DNA from: Dolomedes plantarius | Taxonomy: Eukaryota > Arthropoda > Arachnida > Araneae > Dolomedidae | NCBI GenBank assembly: GCA_907164885.2 | Contig: OU015490.1 | Span: 13,958,495 to 14,022,494 of the forward strand | Reading direction: 5' to 3' | DNA: 64,000 nt | Shown here: one piece after another, positions 1-12,240 of the stretch | Numbering within the stretch: the stretch's first letter is position 1 | How the letters are laid out: each line of letters begins with the position of its first letter | Notes under the pieces: generated by a model | The model's input: the letters and a program-made list of their open reading frames with translations, nothing else | Databases searched by the model: none | Told to the model about the DNA's origin: nothing | Translations under genes and position numbers: made by a program

Positions 1-240
1 TTCTAAAATGGAAAAAGTGCGGCAGTCTCAAATGGCTAAATATAAGTTGAATTAATTTTTTTATTTATGCGTACATACATATAACATTCTGTGTCCCTAC
101 TAGACAATGAACGTGCCTGTTTTCTGTGCTGAAAAATCCTTATCGCCACTAGAAATATGGAATGGCGATATATCTACGAGTGTATCTTGAATAAAATTAA
201 CGTTTTGTGTTTCTTTTGTTTCACCGGTTTTGAATACGAA
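1..240 (-). repeat. Uninterrupted copy of a dispersed repeat (empty-site paralogue)
   Basis: Read on the minus strand, this stretch matches the two flanks of the Tigger element at 28562-30308. The segment 160-235 corresponds to 28501-28561, and 1-158 corresponds to 30309-30488. The match includes the shared run around 'tattcaagatacact' and the terminal 'gactgccg' block. The repeat class is unknown and there is no convincing coding potential. It runs into a TA tract at 240. Confidence 0.7.
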
Positions 241-247
241 GTATATG

Positions 248-326
<79 letters not shown>

Positions 327-332
327 GTCTCT

Positions 333-366
<34 letters not shown>
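241..366. repeat. (TA)n/(GTATAT)n microsatellite
   Basis: Almost pure TA dinucleotides, broken once by a short 'ctgtctctctt' segment near 325. From 367 to 670 the sequence is AT-rich with no gene or repeat that I recognise. Confidence 0.95.
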
Positions 367-368
<2 letters not shown>

Positions 369-674
369 TCTAATCTTATTAATAGAAGTAATGATAATGG
401 ATTTTAATACTTTAGTTTTATGACCGAATTTACAAAAGAGTACACAAAAGCTATTACAAGGAGAGCTTTGACGCTGGGGAATCGTAACTACCACAGCTGC
501 GGTAAGCCCTGTTAAACAATAATTGCTGATTAAATAATAATTCGTATGCTGATGGTGATAGAGATGAACATGGTGATGGTGATAATAATGATAATTATAT
601 CAGCCAAATAATGACGAGAATGATTGCAGTTCTAATTCTAATATAACAAAAATAGCAGAGAAGAAATATGATAC

Positions 675-1480
675 TACTAGCTGAAAACCCGCACTTCGCT
701 ACGGAGTACATTCAAATTAAATACAACGGTCAATGTATGCAATTAATGCCAAAAAAAATAAATATATATATTTATAATAAATGCGACGATCAATGTATGC
801 AATTGATGTAAAAAAAATATGTATATATTTGTAAAAAAATTGTAAGGGTATATTTTTAAAGACAAAATAATGTAGAAGAAAATATTCAAATTAAATCTAA
901 TAGGACATACTAAAGAATATAGTACAGTTAATATAATACAGTTTGAGGAACATTCCTTTTACTGTATTTTAATATTTTTTGGATAATGTCCAATCGTCTG
1001 CCGCATTAGAAAGAAAAAGAAAATTTTTTTTTGTCAATTTATTTCGTTGTTATGCACGTGACGATAAATTAATTTAAAGTATCAAAAAGAAAAAAAACTA
1101 TGTGATCAGCATTTAATAAATTAAATCCTAACAATTAATCTTTAAAAATTCACCAAAAATCAGAAAATGAAGGTAAAGATTCGAAAAAGATTTCATTTTA
1201 AAGGCCTTTTTAGGATCTTTCTCTTGATATAAATTTTATAACCGTACGATTATCATTTTAAATGCAAACTTTGAAGAATGTTATAAAATCAGCTTAAAAA
1301 TTTAATTTTAAAAATATCTAAGAAGAATTTTTCAAAAATCTTTTTTAGTGCACCCCTACACTATAAGAAGAATCTCCATGCAAAATTTCAGCCCTTTAGG
1401 TCCAGTGGTTTGGTCTGTGCGTTGTCTTTCAGTCAGTCAGTCAATCAGTCAGTCAGTAAGTTACGGAACTGTTTTATATA
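675..1480 (+). repeat. Interspersed repeat family X, copy A
   Basis: This is one of five copies of a repeat of about 800 bp (others near 33.29, 44.81, 60.35 and 63.73 kb). It opens with 'ctagctgaaaacccgcactt' and ends with a 'cagtcagtcag' run followed by 'ttacggaac'. A motif of about 30 bp ('caatgtatgcaatt') occurs twice near the start, with a TA-rich spacer between the copies. There is no open frame. The class is unassigned; the terminal motifs resemble widely dispersed invertebrate retroelement tails. Confidence 0.8.
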
Positions 1481-1518
1481 GAGAGACTAACAATAGTACT
1501 GGAAATGTGACAATACGA

Positions 1519-1694
1519 CAGTCGACGCTCGCTATAACAACCGACCATTATAGCGACCGCTCGCACACAACAACCAGTTCAAAATGTCCCCCTTTAATGA
1601 TATATTTTTTAAAATTTTTTGTACAACGACCACTCATTATAACGACCTTTAATTTTGGGAAGGGGGGGGGGGTCGTTAGAAAGAGCGTCGACTG
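1519..1694. mobile_element. pogo/Tigger-like MITE (176 bp)
   Basis: The ends are the inverted 12-mer 'cagtcgacgctc'. A subterminal 'tatagcgacc/ggtcgttagaaa' motif repeats inside, in the style of Tigger subterminal repeats. TA follows the right end; the left TA is not preserved. Non-coding. Confidence 0.6.
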
Positions 1695-1744
1695 TATTTG
1701 TAAATTAATAATACAATATATATAAATATAAATATATATACATA

Positions 1745-2017
<273 letters not shown>

Positions 2018-2029
2018 TTCTTATATATA

Positions 2030-2084
2030 CTTCTTATTTTCACCATATATATATATATATATATATATATGGTGAAAATAAGAT
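2030..2084. repeat. Hairpin with TA stem
   Basis: The arms 'cttattttcaccatat' and 'atatggtgaaaataag' are perfect inverted copies separated by TA repeats, so the whole segment can fold on itself. Confidence 0.7.
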
Positions 2085-2239
2085 GGTGAATTAGAAGACG
2101 ATGTTAGGACGCTTATACTTCTGAGAATAATTACAGCTGATAAAATGTAAGAATAACCGCTTTGTAGTAGTCATGAAATTGGTTAAGTTATGAAAAGTAG
2201 TAACGATAATTCTGTACTATTATTATCTCTAGAGAAAAT

Positions 2240-2805
2240 GAGTATAATAATAATAAATTAATTACAACCTCAATGATGATATAATAATAATAAATAATTA
2301 ACAAGTATCCTATTAACATCATTGACGTAATTAATAACATTACCATTAATAATAATAATAATAGTAAAAATAATGGTAAAGCAACAATAATGGTAACTTA
2401 AACCTTGATAATAATTACGTTATATATTTATTGGAGTTTAATAATAATAATAAAGTAACAGTAATAGTAATATTAACTGAAATGCTGATAATAATTATGT
2501 TATATATTCGACAGAGATTAATACTAATTATAATGGTAATAATAATCATTATTATTAAAACAAAGTAACAATAATAGTAATAACTGAAACGTTGATAATA
2601 ATTCTTTATTATATACAACGGAGATTAATATGGATAATTATAATAATGATAATTATCAATATTATTATCGTTATAATAGTAATTATATTAAAGTAGCAAC
2701 AATAGTAATAACTGAAACGTTGATGATAATTTTGTTATATGTTAACGGAGGTTAATAATAATAATAGTAATAATAACTAATAATAATTATGATAATAATT
2801 ATGCT
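2240..2805. repeat. AT-rich degenerate tandem array I
   Basis: A unit of about 75-130 bp recurs at least four times. Each carries 'aacaataatagtaataact', 'gttgataataatt', 'ttatatatt' and 'ggagattaat' in order, embedded in AAT/ATA trinucleotide runs. The best copies begin near 2380, 2455, 2566 and 2695. No coding potential. Confidence 0.7.
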
Positions 2806-2809
2806 AAAT

Positions 2810-3190
2810 ATTGTAGGGAGATTACTCGTCCGTCACAGATTTTATGTCTCTTCCTCGAGAGACTTATCTGATCTGTCGATCTATCGAAAGAGACGGCCCC
2901 CCCTCGCACCCTGCGCGTCGCAAAGATCCAATCTAGCAAATAAAGTTCTCGGCAACATAATTTCCGGATCGATCGATAACAGATTATTGACTGTGCCGCA
3001 AAAGGTTCGGCGAATGTAAACCGATGCCACCGAATGGGGCAGAAATTAATTTCCGCTCTTCAAAAGTCGTGTCCGATGACGCCTCACTACTTAAAAACGT
3101 GTTTGCAGAAGGGCGTATTAGAACCCGCATTAGAAAACGGACGCTTTTTATTGTAGTAAGATAAACTCGATAAGAACCCAATCAAAATGA
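2810..3190. other. Less AT-rich island between two AT arrays
   Basis: About 380 bp with a GC content clearly above its neighbours, for example around 2893-2930. Short open frames exist on both strands but none looks like a known protein. The segment 3039-3077 shares a motif with the palindrome at 5050-5087. Function unknown; it could be an exon, a regulatory element or an old repeat. Confidence 0.3.
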
Positions 3191-3199
3191 CTGGCAGAT

Positions 3200-3785
3200 A
3201 ATTTAGTAAGTCATCATTATTATTCCGCAATTCCTGTATTAATAATAAGGATTATAATAGCCGTTATTATCTCCTTTATCGTTATTATCTATAGCCGTAA
3301 ATTCTTATTTATGCTCTCCTAATAGCATTCCCATAATTACTACAATTTATTAATCATTATTATTTCACATTTCCTGCAATAATAATAACTATAATAGCCG
3401 TTATTTTCACGATAATTCTTATTTCTCCTCCTCCTGTTAATATTTTAACTATAAATTCTTTTCATCCTCATTATATTCCTCAATTCCTGTAATATTAATA
3501 ATAATAATAACATCTTGTATTGTCACTTTAATTCTTATTTCTCCTCCTACTAGTACTATCACAATTATTATAATTTATTAAAGTCATCTTTAATATTTCT
3601 CAATTTTCATAATAATATTGATTATGATAATAATAATAACCATTATAATCATTTCTCATTTCTCCTTTACTATTATTAACAATTATTATAACTTACTAAG
3701 GTTCTCATTATTAGTTATCAATTAGCGTGATTATCAATAATCATAATCATGATAATAATAATCATTATTACCACTATGATTATTT
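3200..3785. repeat. AT-rich degenerate tandem array II
   Basis: About five units of 95-145 bp. Each carries 'aataataat.ataatagccgtta'-like and 'aattcttatttctcctcct'-like blocks followed by 'aattattataatttatt'. The units are diverged, so the array is old. Confidence 0.65.
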
Positions 3786-3805
3786 TTTCTGTATATATAT
3801 ATATA

Positions 3806-4737
3806 TAAGAAATAGCAATGTATAAATTATAGAAGCAATAAAATAAGACCATAACTACTCAGATAATAGATAAGCAGAAAATTAAACATTACAATATGGA
3901 AGGCCGTGTAGTTAATGACCGGGGGAGTTTTGACCCCCCACTCCCGTTAAACATGTTTTATGCCAAGGCAACACTCCCGGAGATCCGCTATAATTCCACA
4001 ACCTTATATATAAAATATATTTGAAGACAAATAAACAAACTGTATCTAAACCAGACAAAGTAAAAACCAAATCATAAAACACAAATCATAAAACTACCAC
4101 AACACAATGACAGCATTTCAACTTCCAACCACACCTCTGTCAACATCTCTAGCTAATTGCATCACTACCACCCAACGAAAAAGTAAAACGACGACTACGG
4201 TCGCAGTTATTTAGGCTAAAAAATTGGGTTAAAATAGTTTTTAAGAAATAGAAGGGAAAACCCTTATCACAAGCCATTCTCAAGTAATAGTCTATTTTAA
4301 TGTCCATCTATACTTCATCAGAATGCAATCTACAGCATCTTACCAAGTAATTTACTATAACATTACGTTTGATGTTCCTTTGTATATCACTATCCCAAAG
4401 CATTATACGAACGGTTTTAAAACAGTAATTATCGCGTTTATCGTATTAACAATAAGAAATGTTATTTTGTACGTCTATGTATAAACTTAAATCAAGGAAG
4501 ACTAGTCTCCCCGTCCTGCCACCATCAGTTTAAACTTGTGGAACATCCGTGTAGCGGACCTCCGGGAGTGTTGCCTTGGCATAAAACATTTTTAACCGGA
4601 GTGGGGGGTCACAACTCCCCCGGTCATCAACTACAAGGCCTTCCATATCTGTAATGTTTAATTTTCTGCTTATCTATTATCTGAGTAGTTATGGTCGTAT
4701 CTTATTGCTTCGATAATGTATACTTTGCTATTTCTTA
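3806..4737. mobile_element. Non-autonomous element with ~190-bp terminal inverted repeats
   Basis: The left arm 3806-3996 and right arm 4549-4737 are inverted copies with few mismatches. They include the shared blocks 'taagaaatagcaa', 'gataatagataagcag', 'ttttatgccaaggcaacact' and 'cccccactcc'. The 550-bp interior has no open frame. The target duplication is obscured by adjoining TA tracts, so the superfamily is not assignable. Confidence 0.75.
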
Positions 4738-4845
4738 TTTAGTAACAAGTTTATTAGCAGCTTGGCGCGGTAAATTTTGTTTACTTTACTATGTGAATTC
4801 CTCTTTGAATTAATATAGTTCACATTGCATTTGGAACTTATTATA

Positions 4846-4870
4846 TACATATATATATATAATATATATG

Positions 4871-4936
<66 letters not shown>

Positions 4937-4955
4937 GCATATATACATATGTATA
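4846..4955. repeat. (TA)n microsatellite
   Basis: TA tract with a few TATG/ACAT interruptions. From 4956 to 5699 there is only the palindrome at 5050 and no recognisable gene. Confidence 0.95.
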
Positions 4956-5049
4956 AATATTACTATCAATATTATGAATGACGTCACCCCGAAAAAAATC
5001 TCTCGAATAGGGCATAGAGAGATGTGTGTGTGTATGTGGGGGGGGGGAT

Positions 5050-5087
5050 GACTTTTATAACAGAAATTAATTTCAGTTATAAAAGTC
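5050..5087. repeat. 38-bp near-perfect palindrome
   Basis: 'gacttttataac' and 'gttataaaagtc' are inverted around 'agaaattaatttca'. It is preceded by a G9 run. Confidence 0.7.
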
Positions 5088-5698
5088 GTGTCCGGTGTAA
5101 TAGTAATGAAGTAACTATTATTATAAAATCATAATAATAGTTGCATCAGTACAGTTCTGACAGAGCTCATTATCAAAGACCGTTTGATTTAGAACAGGCG
5201 GTAAATGAACCAACAGCGGACACAAACGTTTGAACTTAACGTATCAGAGTTCTCGTCACTCGTATGTTCGTGGATTGCATATAAAATGGACCTTACACTG
5301 AGAGAATTTCACGAATCGTCTCCAATCGGCGTTTGTCCACAGAAAGCATAAAATGGCAGACGCCGGGAATAAAACTCGTGAATGGCAATCGATTGATCCT
5401 GACCGACTCAAAAAGTCGCAGAGTTTGGGAGCTGTTTTGATTCATGTATTCCTACCACTAGCGACTTCAAGGGAAAGGAGAGCTCATTGGATGCTTCGCT
5501 AGAGTTCGATTTTTAAGAGGTGTTTTAAAACAATCAATTCATTCATTCATTAGTGGAGTGCTTTCAAGCAACGATAGGCTTTCTTTCTTTATGATGACAC
5601 TATGAGACGTTTGAATGAATATTTTTATAGGAATTTCATTCTACAGATATATACTAAATATGACTGTTTAAAACAAAATACTCTAATCATAATGATGA

Positions 5699-5699
<1 letters not shown>

Positions 5700-5763
<64 letters not shown>
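5700..5763. repeat. (TA)n(TG)n microsatellite
   Basis: About 10 TA then about 20 TG units, ending next to the left end of the palindromic Tc1 derivative. Confidence 0.95.
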
Positions 5764-5765
<2 letters not shown>

Positions 5766-6405
5766 TGTACAGTGGCGGTCAATAAAACTGCATCACCTGC
5801 GAAAAAATGGAAAAGTGTACAAATAATGTGTTTCATGTGTATGTTTTATGTACAGATCATATTGTTACGAAAAAATGATGTTGTAGGATAAATCTTAATC
5901 GTTTTATTAGGATTAATTAATTATTTACACTTAATTACACAGAATGATGAAAAATAGGGGAAAATACAATTTTTAACAAAACGTGGAACAAAATAATTGG
6001 TACACAAATTTTAGAGTTAATGAAAAATTTTACATAACAGCAGTCATATTACATGTACTTAGATGTGCGTGTGTACACGCTTAAGGATCAATTCAATATT
6101 AAGTAGATTCTCCACGAGCTGTGATGACAGCCCTGCAGCGGTCCGGCATGGAAGATATCGACTTTCTGAATGGAATCCTGGCCAATTTCGTGGAACCAAA
6201 CCTTAATATTGTTTTCCCGCAGTTAAATATTAGTAGCAGGCCTCTTGGCAGCAATTTTCGTACCCATTATATGCCAACAATTTTCAGTGGGATTCAGATC
6301 AGGACTATTCCCAGACAATTACAAAACTTTAATTCCAGATTTTGTCAGATAAGCCTGCACCTAAAGGGGAAAATAGGGGGGGGGGTATAATTTTTGCAAT
6401 ATCCG

Positions 6406-6837
6406 TTATGTTGTGGACATGAAAACCTGAAAATGAGGCAACAAAATCATGTATGGATAAGTTAGATCGTACTTACTGATTTCACTGTATTGACAGGGTG
6501 CAGAGTCCTGTTGAAAAATGCTATTTCCAGCACCTTTAAAATGATCCCGAATAGCTGGCTTTAAATACTCCTCCAAGATGTGGGTATAAACTGATGCATT
6601 CACAGTTCCAGTGATAAGTTTCAGGCGTCCAACCCCTTTGCTGTGTATGCATCCCCAGACCATTTGGATCGCTGGGAATTGCACAGTAGGCGATATGCAA
6701 TCTGGATGATAAACGTCACTTTTATGTCTCAACATACCGCTTACCGTCCGATCCATGTAAGTAAATCGGTAAGTACGATCTAACTTATTCATACATGATT
6801 TTATTGCCTCATTTTCAGGTTCCCATGTCCACAACAT
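6406..6837 (-). pseudogene. Tc1-like transposase core fragment inside the palindrome
   Basis: A 143-aa open frame runs from the right arm through the loop into the left arm. It matches the middle of a Tc1/mariner DDE transposase: the segment VWGCIHSKGVGRLKLITGTV is the usual region before the second catalytic Asp, which is seen in FQQDSAP. The helix-turn-helix region and the first catalytic Asp are absent from the element, so it cannot be an active transposase. The open frame may survive by chance or recent origin. Confidence 0.8.
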
Positions 6838-6889
6838 AACGGATATTGCAAAAATAATTTAACACCTATTTCCTCCATTAGGTGCAGAC

Positions 6890-7145
6890 CTCTCTGACAC
6901 AATGTGGTATTAAAGTTTTGGACTGGCCGGGAAATAGTCCTGATCTGAATCCCACTGTAAATTGTTGGTATATAATGGGTACGAAAATTGCTGCTAAGGA
7001 ACCTGCTTCCAAGATTTAACTGCAGGAAAACATTATTAAGGTTTGGTTCCATGGAATTGGCCAGGATTGCATTCAGAAGTTGATGTCATCTAGACCTCAA
7101 CGCTGGAAGGCTGTCATCGCAGCTGGTGGAGGATCTACTAAATAT
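6890..7145 (+). pseudogene. Tc1-like transposase C-terminal fragment (right arm)
   Basis: In the plus direction this encodes a typical Tc1 tail with VLDWPGNSPDLNP, where the catalytic Glu motif PIE reads PTV, and GGGSTKY near the end. An in-frame TAA interrupts it near 7017. The same tail occurs inverted at about 6400-6100. This shows that the arms came from duplicating one end of a transposon. Confidence 0.75.
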
Positions 7146-7466
7146 AGAATTAATCCTTATGCGTGTATACACATCTAAGTACATGTAATATGACTGCAGT
7201 TATGTAGAATTTACATTAACTACAAAATTTTCGTATCAATTATTTTGTCCCACGTTTTGTTAAGTATTGTATTTTTAGCTATTTTTCATTTTTCTGAGCA
7301 ATTAGGTGTAAATAATTTTTTAATCCTATTAAAACGCGATCAAGATTAATCCTACAATATAAATTTAACTTAAAAATATGAGCTGTACATAAAACATACG
7401 CATGAAACACATTATTTGTACGCTTTTCCACTTTTTCGCAGGTGATGCAGTTTTTTTGTCTGCCAC

Positions 7467-7468
<2 letters not shown>

Positions 7469-7545
<77 letters not shown>
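7469..7545. repeat. (TA)n microsatellite
   Basis: TA tract abutting the right end of the palindromic element. Confidence 0.95.
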
Positions 7546-7548
<3 letters not shown>

Positions 7549-7679
7549 AAATTGAAAAATACGTGGAAATTACAGCGCTTTTACTCGTTAAAGCAAAATA
7601 AAAATGACCATCCAAATAATTATCCAAATATGCATGTATTTATGTATGCACGTGCAGCATGCATATGTATATACATATG

Positions 7680-7932
7680 TAGGGCTTTTTTTCTTGGGGT
7701 ACACGGAGATACGGCGTATCTCCACCTAGTTTTATTAAGTATTACTTTGGCTTAACCTAAATTTTAAGAAACTTACAAATCAATTGTTAATAAATAACAA
7801 AAAGTATTTTGTTTTAATTGCGAGTTTTTCGTTCCCCTGTGACGTAACGTGTGAAAACACGGTACTAAAAATACGTACTTTTATTTAATTAAACACAGTA
7901 TACCCACCTATTTTTTTAAGAAAAAGGCACTG
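7680..7932. mobile_element. hAT-like MITE (253 bp)
   Basis: The ends 'tagggctttttttctt' and the inverse 'cagtgcctttttctta' match over about 16 bp and resemble hAT termini. The flanks tacatatg/catatgta are close to an 8-bp duplication but are palindromic. Non-coding. Confidence 0.5.
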
Positions 7933-7944
7933 CATATGTATAAT

Positions 7945-8023
<79 letters not shown>
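7945..8023. repeat. (AC)n(TA)n(TG)n microsatellite
   Basis: Compound dinucleotide tract, itself an inverted repeat. From 8024 to 8648 I see no gene; the sequence is of moderate GC and unassigned. Confidence 0.95.
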
Positions 8024-8644
8024 AGGCTAAAAATATAGGGGGGGGGCGATCGCGCGACTTTAAAACGGGATATTAGTTAGTAAAATATAGGATTAACAAT
8101 TTAAAAGTCTGGGAGTTCAAATAAGCGGTATAAGGCATTGCAGTGAAAATAGAATTAGTGGGTTCGACTTGATTCAATTCCGAAGAACCACAGAACCACA
8201 TGGGAGAATTTTTAGTAGACGGATTTAGCCTTGAGCTGGCGCTAAAAAAGGAAATGCTTAGTTAGCAAAAAGATCATCCGACATGACGAAATGAATAAGT
8301 AATGAGCGTCGGTAGCGCATTATTAAAACTTAGGGACAAAGGAAATCTTCAGAGCCATGAATAACTAAGGAATGGAAAGGACGTGTGCCGAAGGCGCACG
8401 GATTTTAATGGGGATTGGGAAGCCATATCTTTTAGTTATGGAGCTGAGTAATTAATTATGAGTTAATAAAGATATTTAGGAAAGTCAACTAGACTGGTTT
8501 CTGGATAATCGTATCAACACCTTGACTGCACTGATGGAAGTTATTAAATTATGAGTGTCCTCGCCACCGGACCACGGACTGCAAGATGATTCTCAGGATG
8601 TTTTGAATAATGTGTTAAATTGATCGGGCGTGAAGCAACAAATC

Positions 8645-8765
<121 letters not shown>

Positions 8766-9867
8766 AGGAGCTAATGCACGCATCAGCAAACAATAAAATA
8801 TATAGCATTAGTACATTTTTTAGGAAAATATGCTTACTTTTTCATCTCATTTCAATTTTGTATGAAATGTAAGGGGATGGTACACGTTTGACATTGTGAA
8901 AAATTTAAGAAAATTGACTAAGATTTCATAATTTTCAACAAATTAACCAATGAAGCAAATTGAATGTAAGTTTCTGTACTATCAGATGAAACGTAACTTG
9001 TTACAACAAAAATATCAGATGGATGTAAATTATTTAAATCACTCAGGAAATCTTAATTCAGTACCATGCTGTTTTCCAATTTTTATAATTACGCTGTATT
9101 ACTGTGCACAGGATAACTGATGTTCATTTTAATTTATTAATATAAAACACATTTTCATTTAAAGAAAACATTTAGCTTAACATATTGACCTAATATCTTT
9201 TAATGACTTCACTTTTGATATTTATAATTAACAAATAGTTATTTTTTTTACAAAGTTTTTCTCTTTAACCTTTTGTAAAACTTTTGTTACTTAAGCTTTT
9301 TTTTTACTCTATGCTTTTGGGTCATTTTAAGTAGATGGGTTAATATTAACGTGTGTAGAATATATCAAGCCTTTATCTCAAATAGCTTTTAAGACATAAT
9401 GCAAGAAAAGTCAGAAAATCCCATTTTAAGATAAGTGCTTTTAAAGTTATAAAAATGACTGTTGTTTGTTCACAATTATTTTAATATCTTATGATGTCAT
9501 TTTTGTATCATAAAAAGAGTGGTACCAAGTTGTCCAGAAGAAATCCGGGTTTCAATTAATAAAAAAAACTTAAAAAAATCGATTTATTTTTTGCCATTTT
9601 AGAATGATGCTTGCAATTTACCTTGAAACTGTCCTCGAAATGTTAGACCAGATCAGACGTGACAAATCTGCTCTCTCTCTCTCTGCCTGTATAAGAAAAA
9701 AAGCCAGTCTCGCATTTTAAAATAAAGACTCCAAAATATCAAAAAAAGATCTCGAACTATTATTACCTAGACCCTCTTCCTCGCCGGAAAGTTATTTTGT
9801 AAAGATGTGTCTATTGGGCTCTGTTATATTTCCAGTCTCTGAATGGAGTATGTTACATTGTTCAGGA

Positions 9868-9976
9868 CAATGGTTCTCAACCTTTTCATGTCTACGCCTC
9901 CCCTTTGATTGTTCATCTTACCCTACGCATCCTCCGAGGCCTATATACACACACACCCACCCACATATATATATAC

Positions 9977-10012
<36 letters not shown>

Positions 10013-10679
10013 TAATTACACACAACGTAAGTAAACCTAGTAAAATACATTATATAGTTACGTTATGTACGTTATAATACGTTATAGTCACATATTTTGC
10101 AAACCCTGCGCCCCCCCCCCATTGAATCCCCCTGACGCCCATAGGCGTATCGTGCTTTTAACTTTTTTTCTTTTTTTTTGGGGGGGGGGGGGCACGAATT
10201 TAATTCAGTTAGGGTCCTCCTCAGCGCACTGACTGCCGGGTGGTCCTTAAAATATGAAATATAATGATTTTTTATTAATTGAATAACAATTGAATTGATT
10301 TTTGAGTATTATTCAAAAGTTATACAATGAGAAAAATAAATATAATATAAATAAAATGAGGAAAAAAAAACAGCATCAAATTTTTGTTATGGATCATATC
10401 ATTGTTAAAATCTATGTTAAGGCTACAGACATATTCAGAATCTTCAGTTTCACAGTTTGAAAAAGCGAGAAAAAACCAACTTTCTTAAAAGTTTCCTACA
10501 ATTTTCCGATTGTAACTCAACTTTTACTCTGTACAACTTTCCGACTGTAAACTCAACTTTTTAATTTATTTCAAGTTAAGTTGGGGGGAATGTACCCCCC
10601 GACGCTACGTCTATGCTCATGCCCCCCAGGGACGCGTGCCCCCCCCCCCCCCCCCCCCCCGCCAGGTTGAGAACCACTG
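9868..10679. mobile_element. Non-autonomous hAT-type element (812 bp)
   Basis: The termini 'caatggttctcaacc' and the inverse 'cagtggttctcaacctgg' are classic hAT-type ends. The candidate 8-bp duplication gttcagga/gtttcaaa is poor. The interior contains C- and G-homopolymers (10109-10118, 10181-10192, 10641-10660) and a TA tract at 9961-10012, but no transposase. Confidence 0.7.
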
Positions 10680-10729
10680 GTTTCAAACATATCATACTGC
10701 ATTTTCAAAAACTATCCACAGATTTCCTG

Positions 10730-10732
<3 letters not shown>

Positions 10733-10805
<73 letters not shown>
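10733..10805. repeat. (TA)n microsatellite
   Basis: TA tract 55 bp downstream of the hAT-type element. Nothing is recognised from 10806 to about 11090. Confidence 0.95.
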
Positions 10806-10807
<2 letters not shown>

Positions 10808-11089
10808 TCATACAAAAAATCATATTCGTTGAAAATTTTGTTATTTAATATACTCCTCTCTCTCTGTCTTTTACTCCTAATCCTTGTGTTGAAATGAAGA
10901 AGAGTTCAAATGGATAGCACCAGTTTTTTCGAGACTCGATTCCTTTCTCAGACGCGTGGGTGCACACCGCTGCAACGGAGACATTCGATTATCCATTTAA
11001 GTCTCAGACTACGTCAGAGACGTACATTTTATCTCTAGAGACAATAATGTCGTCACGGTCTCGCAAGCATGTAGTTCAACCTGGTTCGT

Positions 11090-12240
11090 GGCCAGTTCCG
11101 AAAAAAATTTTTGTTCTGGTCCTTAAAAATATTTCCCGGACTCTTTGCTATGGACAGAATCTTACATTTTTGATAAGAAAGCAAATCAGGGATATATAAA
11201 CTTTCCCCCATTTCTATGAGACATAAAGTGGCCTATTTGTCCATCTGGGGACTACGATTTTGTCCTAACCACGTACGCAATCTTACAAAATGTTCTTTTC
11301 CGAGATCTAAAATTTTCCACGATCCTTAAAGAGTTTCTGCGACTGTTTGCGACACAATGACCATTTCATTTTGCTTAGTAATTAAACTCCTGACAGGGAT
11401 AACTTTTATCCATGTAAATATTTGATCCATTAATTTCAAATTTTCGGAAGGGAAACAAACGATTCTTCCCAGCGTCTATGAGATTTAAAGAGGTCTATTT
11501 TTGCAATAGGAAACTATATATTTTTGTCACAATCTTGTACGTAGTTCTGACAAAACGTCTCTTAACCCAGTTTTGGAAGTAATTTCCCTTGATCCTGAAA
11601 GAATTTTCCCGATTTTGGGGACGAAATTACCCTATCATTTCGCTTGGTATAAAATTTCACGAAAGAGATAAATTCCAATGTAAACATTTCGTTTCATTAC
11701 TTTTAATTTTCTTGGAAAGGAAACTAATGATTCTTTCCTATGTCTATGAGACCTAAAGAGTTCTATTTTTACAATACGAAACTATGTTTTTGCCACAATA
11801 TTGAACGCAGTACTGACAAACGTCAATTTTCTCGACTTTTTTGTGACGAAAATGACACTCCTATTTCGCTTAATATAAAATCTCCTGATAAGGATAAATT
11901 TCAATGTGACTGTTTTTATCATTACTTTTAAACTTCTGGAAAGGAAAGGAAGCAAACGAGAATACTAAATAATTCTTTTTCTAATATAGGAGACAAGCGT
12001 ATTTATAAAGAGGTAGATTTTTATTTCCCAGAACTATAGTTTTGTCCAGTCTTACCTTCCCTAATACAAAATCCAGTTTTAAAAGTCATTTTCTTCGATC
12101 CTCGCGAGTTTATCGAATTTTTAAAAAAAATGATTGCACGGTTCCCCTCAATACAAAAAAGTTCAGAGATAAGTTACACGGTAAATACTCTGGATCTAAG
12201 AATTTACCTCACTGTTCCGAGATTTTTAGTTCAACTCCGT
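11090..12240. repeat. Degenerate tandem repeat, period about 250-270 bp
   Basis: At least four consecutive units share an ordered set of blocks: 'tctatgaga..taaagaggtc', 'aaactat..ttttgtcaca', 'cgatcct.aa..aattttcc', 'catttcgctt.gtataaaat', 'gataa.tt.caatgtaa', 'ggaaa.gaaac.aa.gattct'. The first block falls at about 11212, 11484, 11743 and 11989. No unit has a long open frame. This is probably an old minisatellite or tandemly duplicated repeat. Confidence 0.7.

Larger units (their letters stand above)
5770..7468. mobile_element. Palindromic fold-back element built from a Tc1 transposase 3' half
   Basis: The ends 'cagtggcggtcaataaaact' and the inverse of 'cagtggcagacaaaaaaact' are Tc1/mariner-like. 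A TA precedes the left end; CA follows the right end. The homology does not stop at the TIR: 5770-6485 and 6762-7468 are inverted copies of each other for about 700 bp, leaving a loop of about 275 bp. Transposase C-terminal sequence occurs in both arms, on the minus strand at about 6400-6100 and on the plus strand at about 6890-7140 (motif WPGNSPDLNP). The loop holds part of the catalytic core. No N-terminal DNA-binding region is present, so this is a non-autonomous derivative. Confidence 0.85.

Noticed and set aside
100..423. Many open frames made of Tyr-Ile repeats here and throughout the window
   Set aside because: They are translations of (TA)n and related microsatellites on either strand, with no start context or conservation.
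10636..10660. Proline-rich protein start over the C homopolymer
   Set aside because: It is part of the hAT-type element's C-run followed by a TA tract; not a gene.
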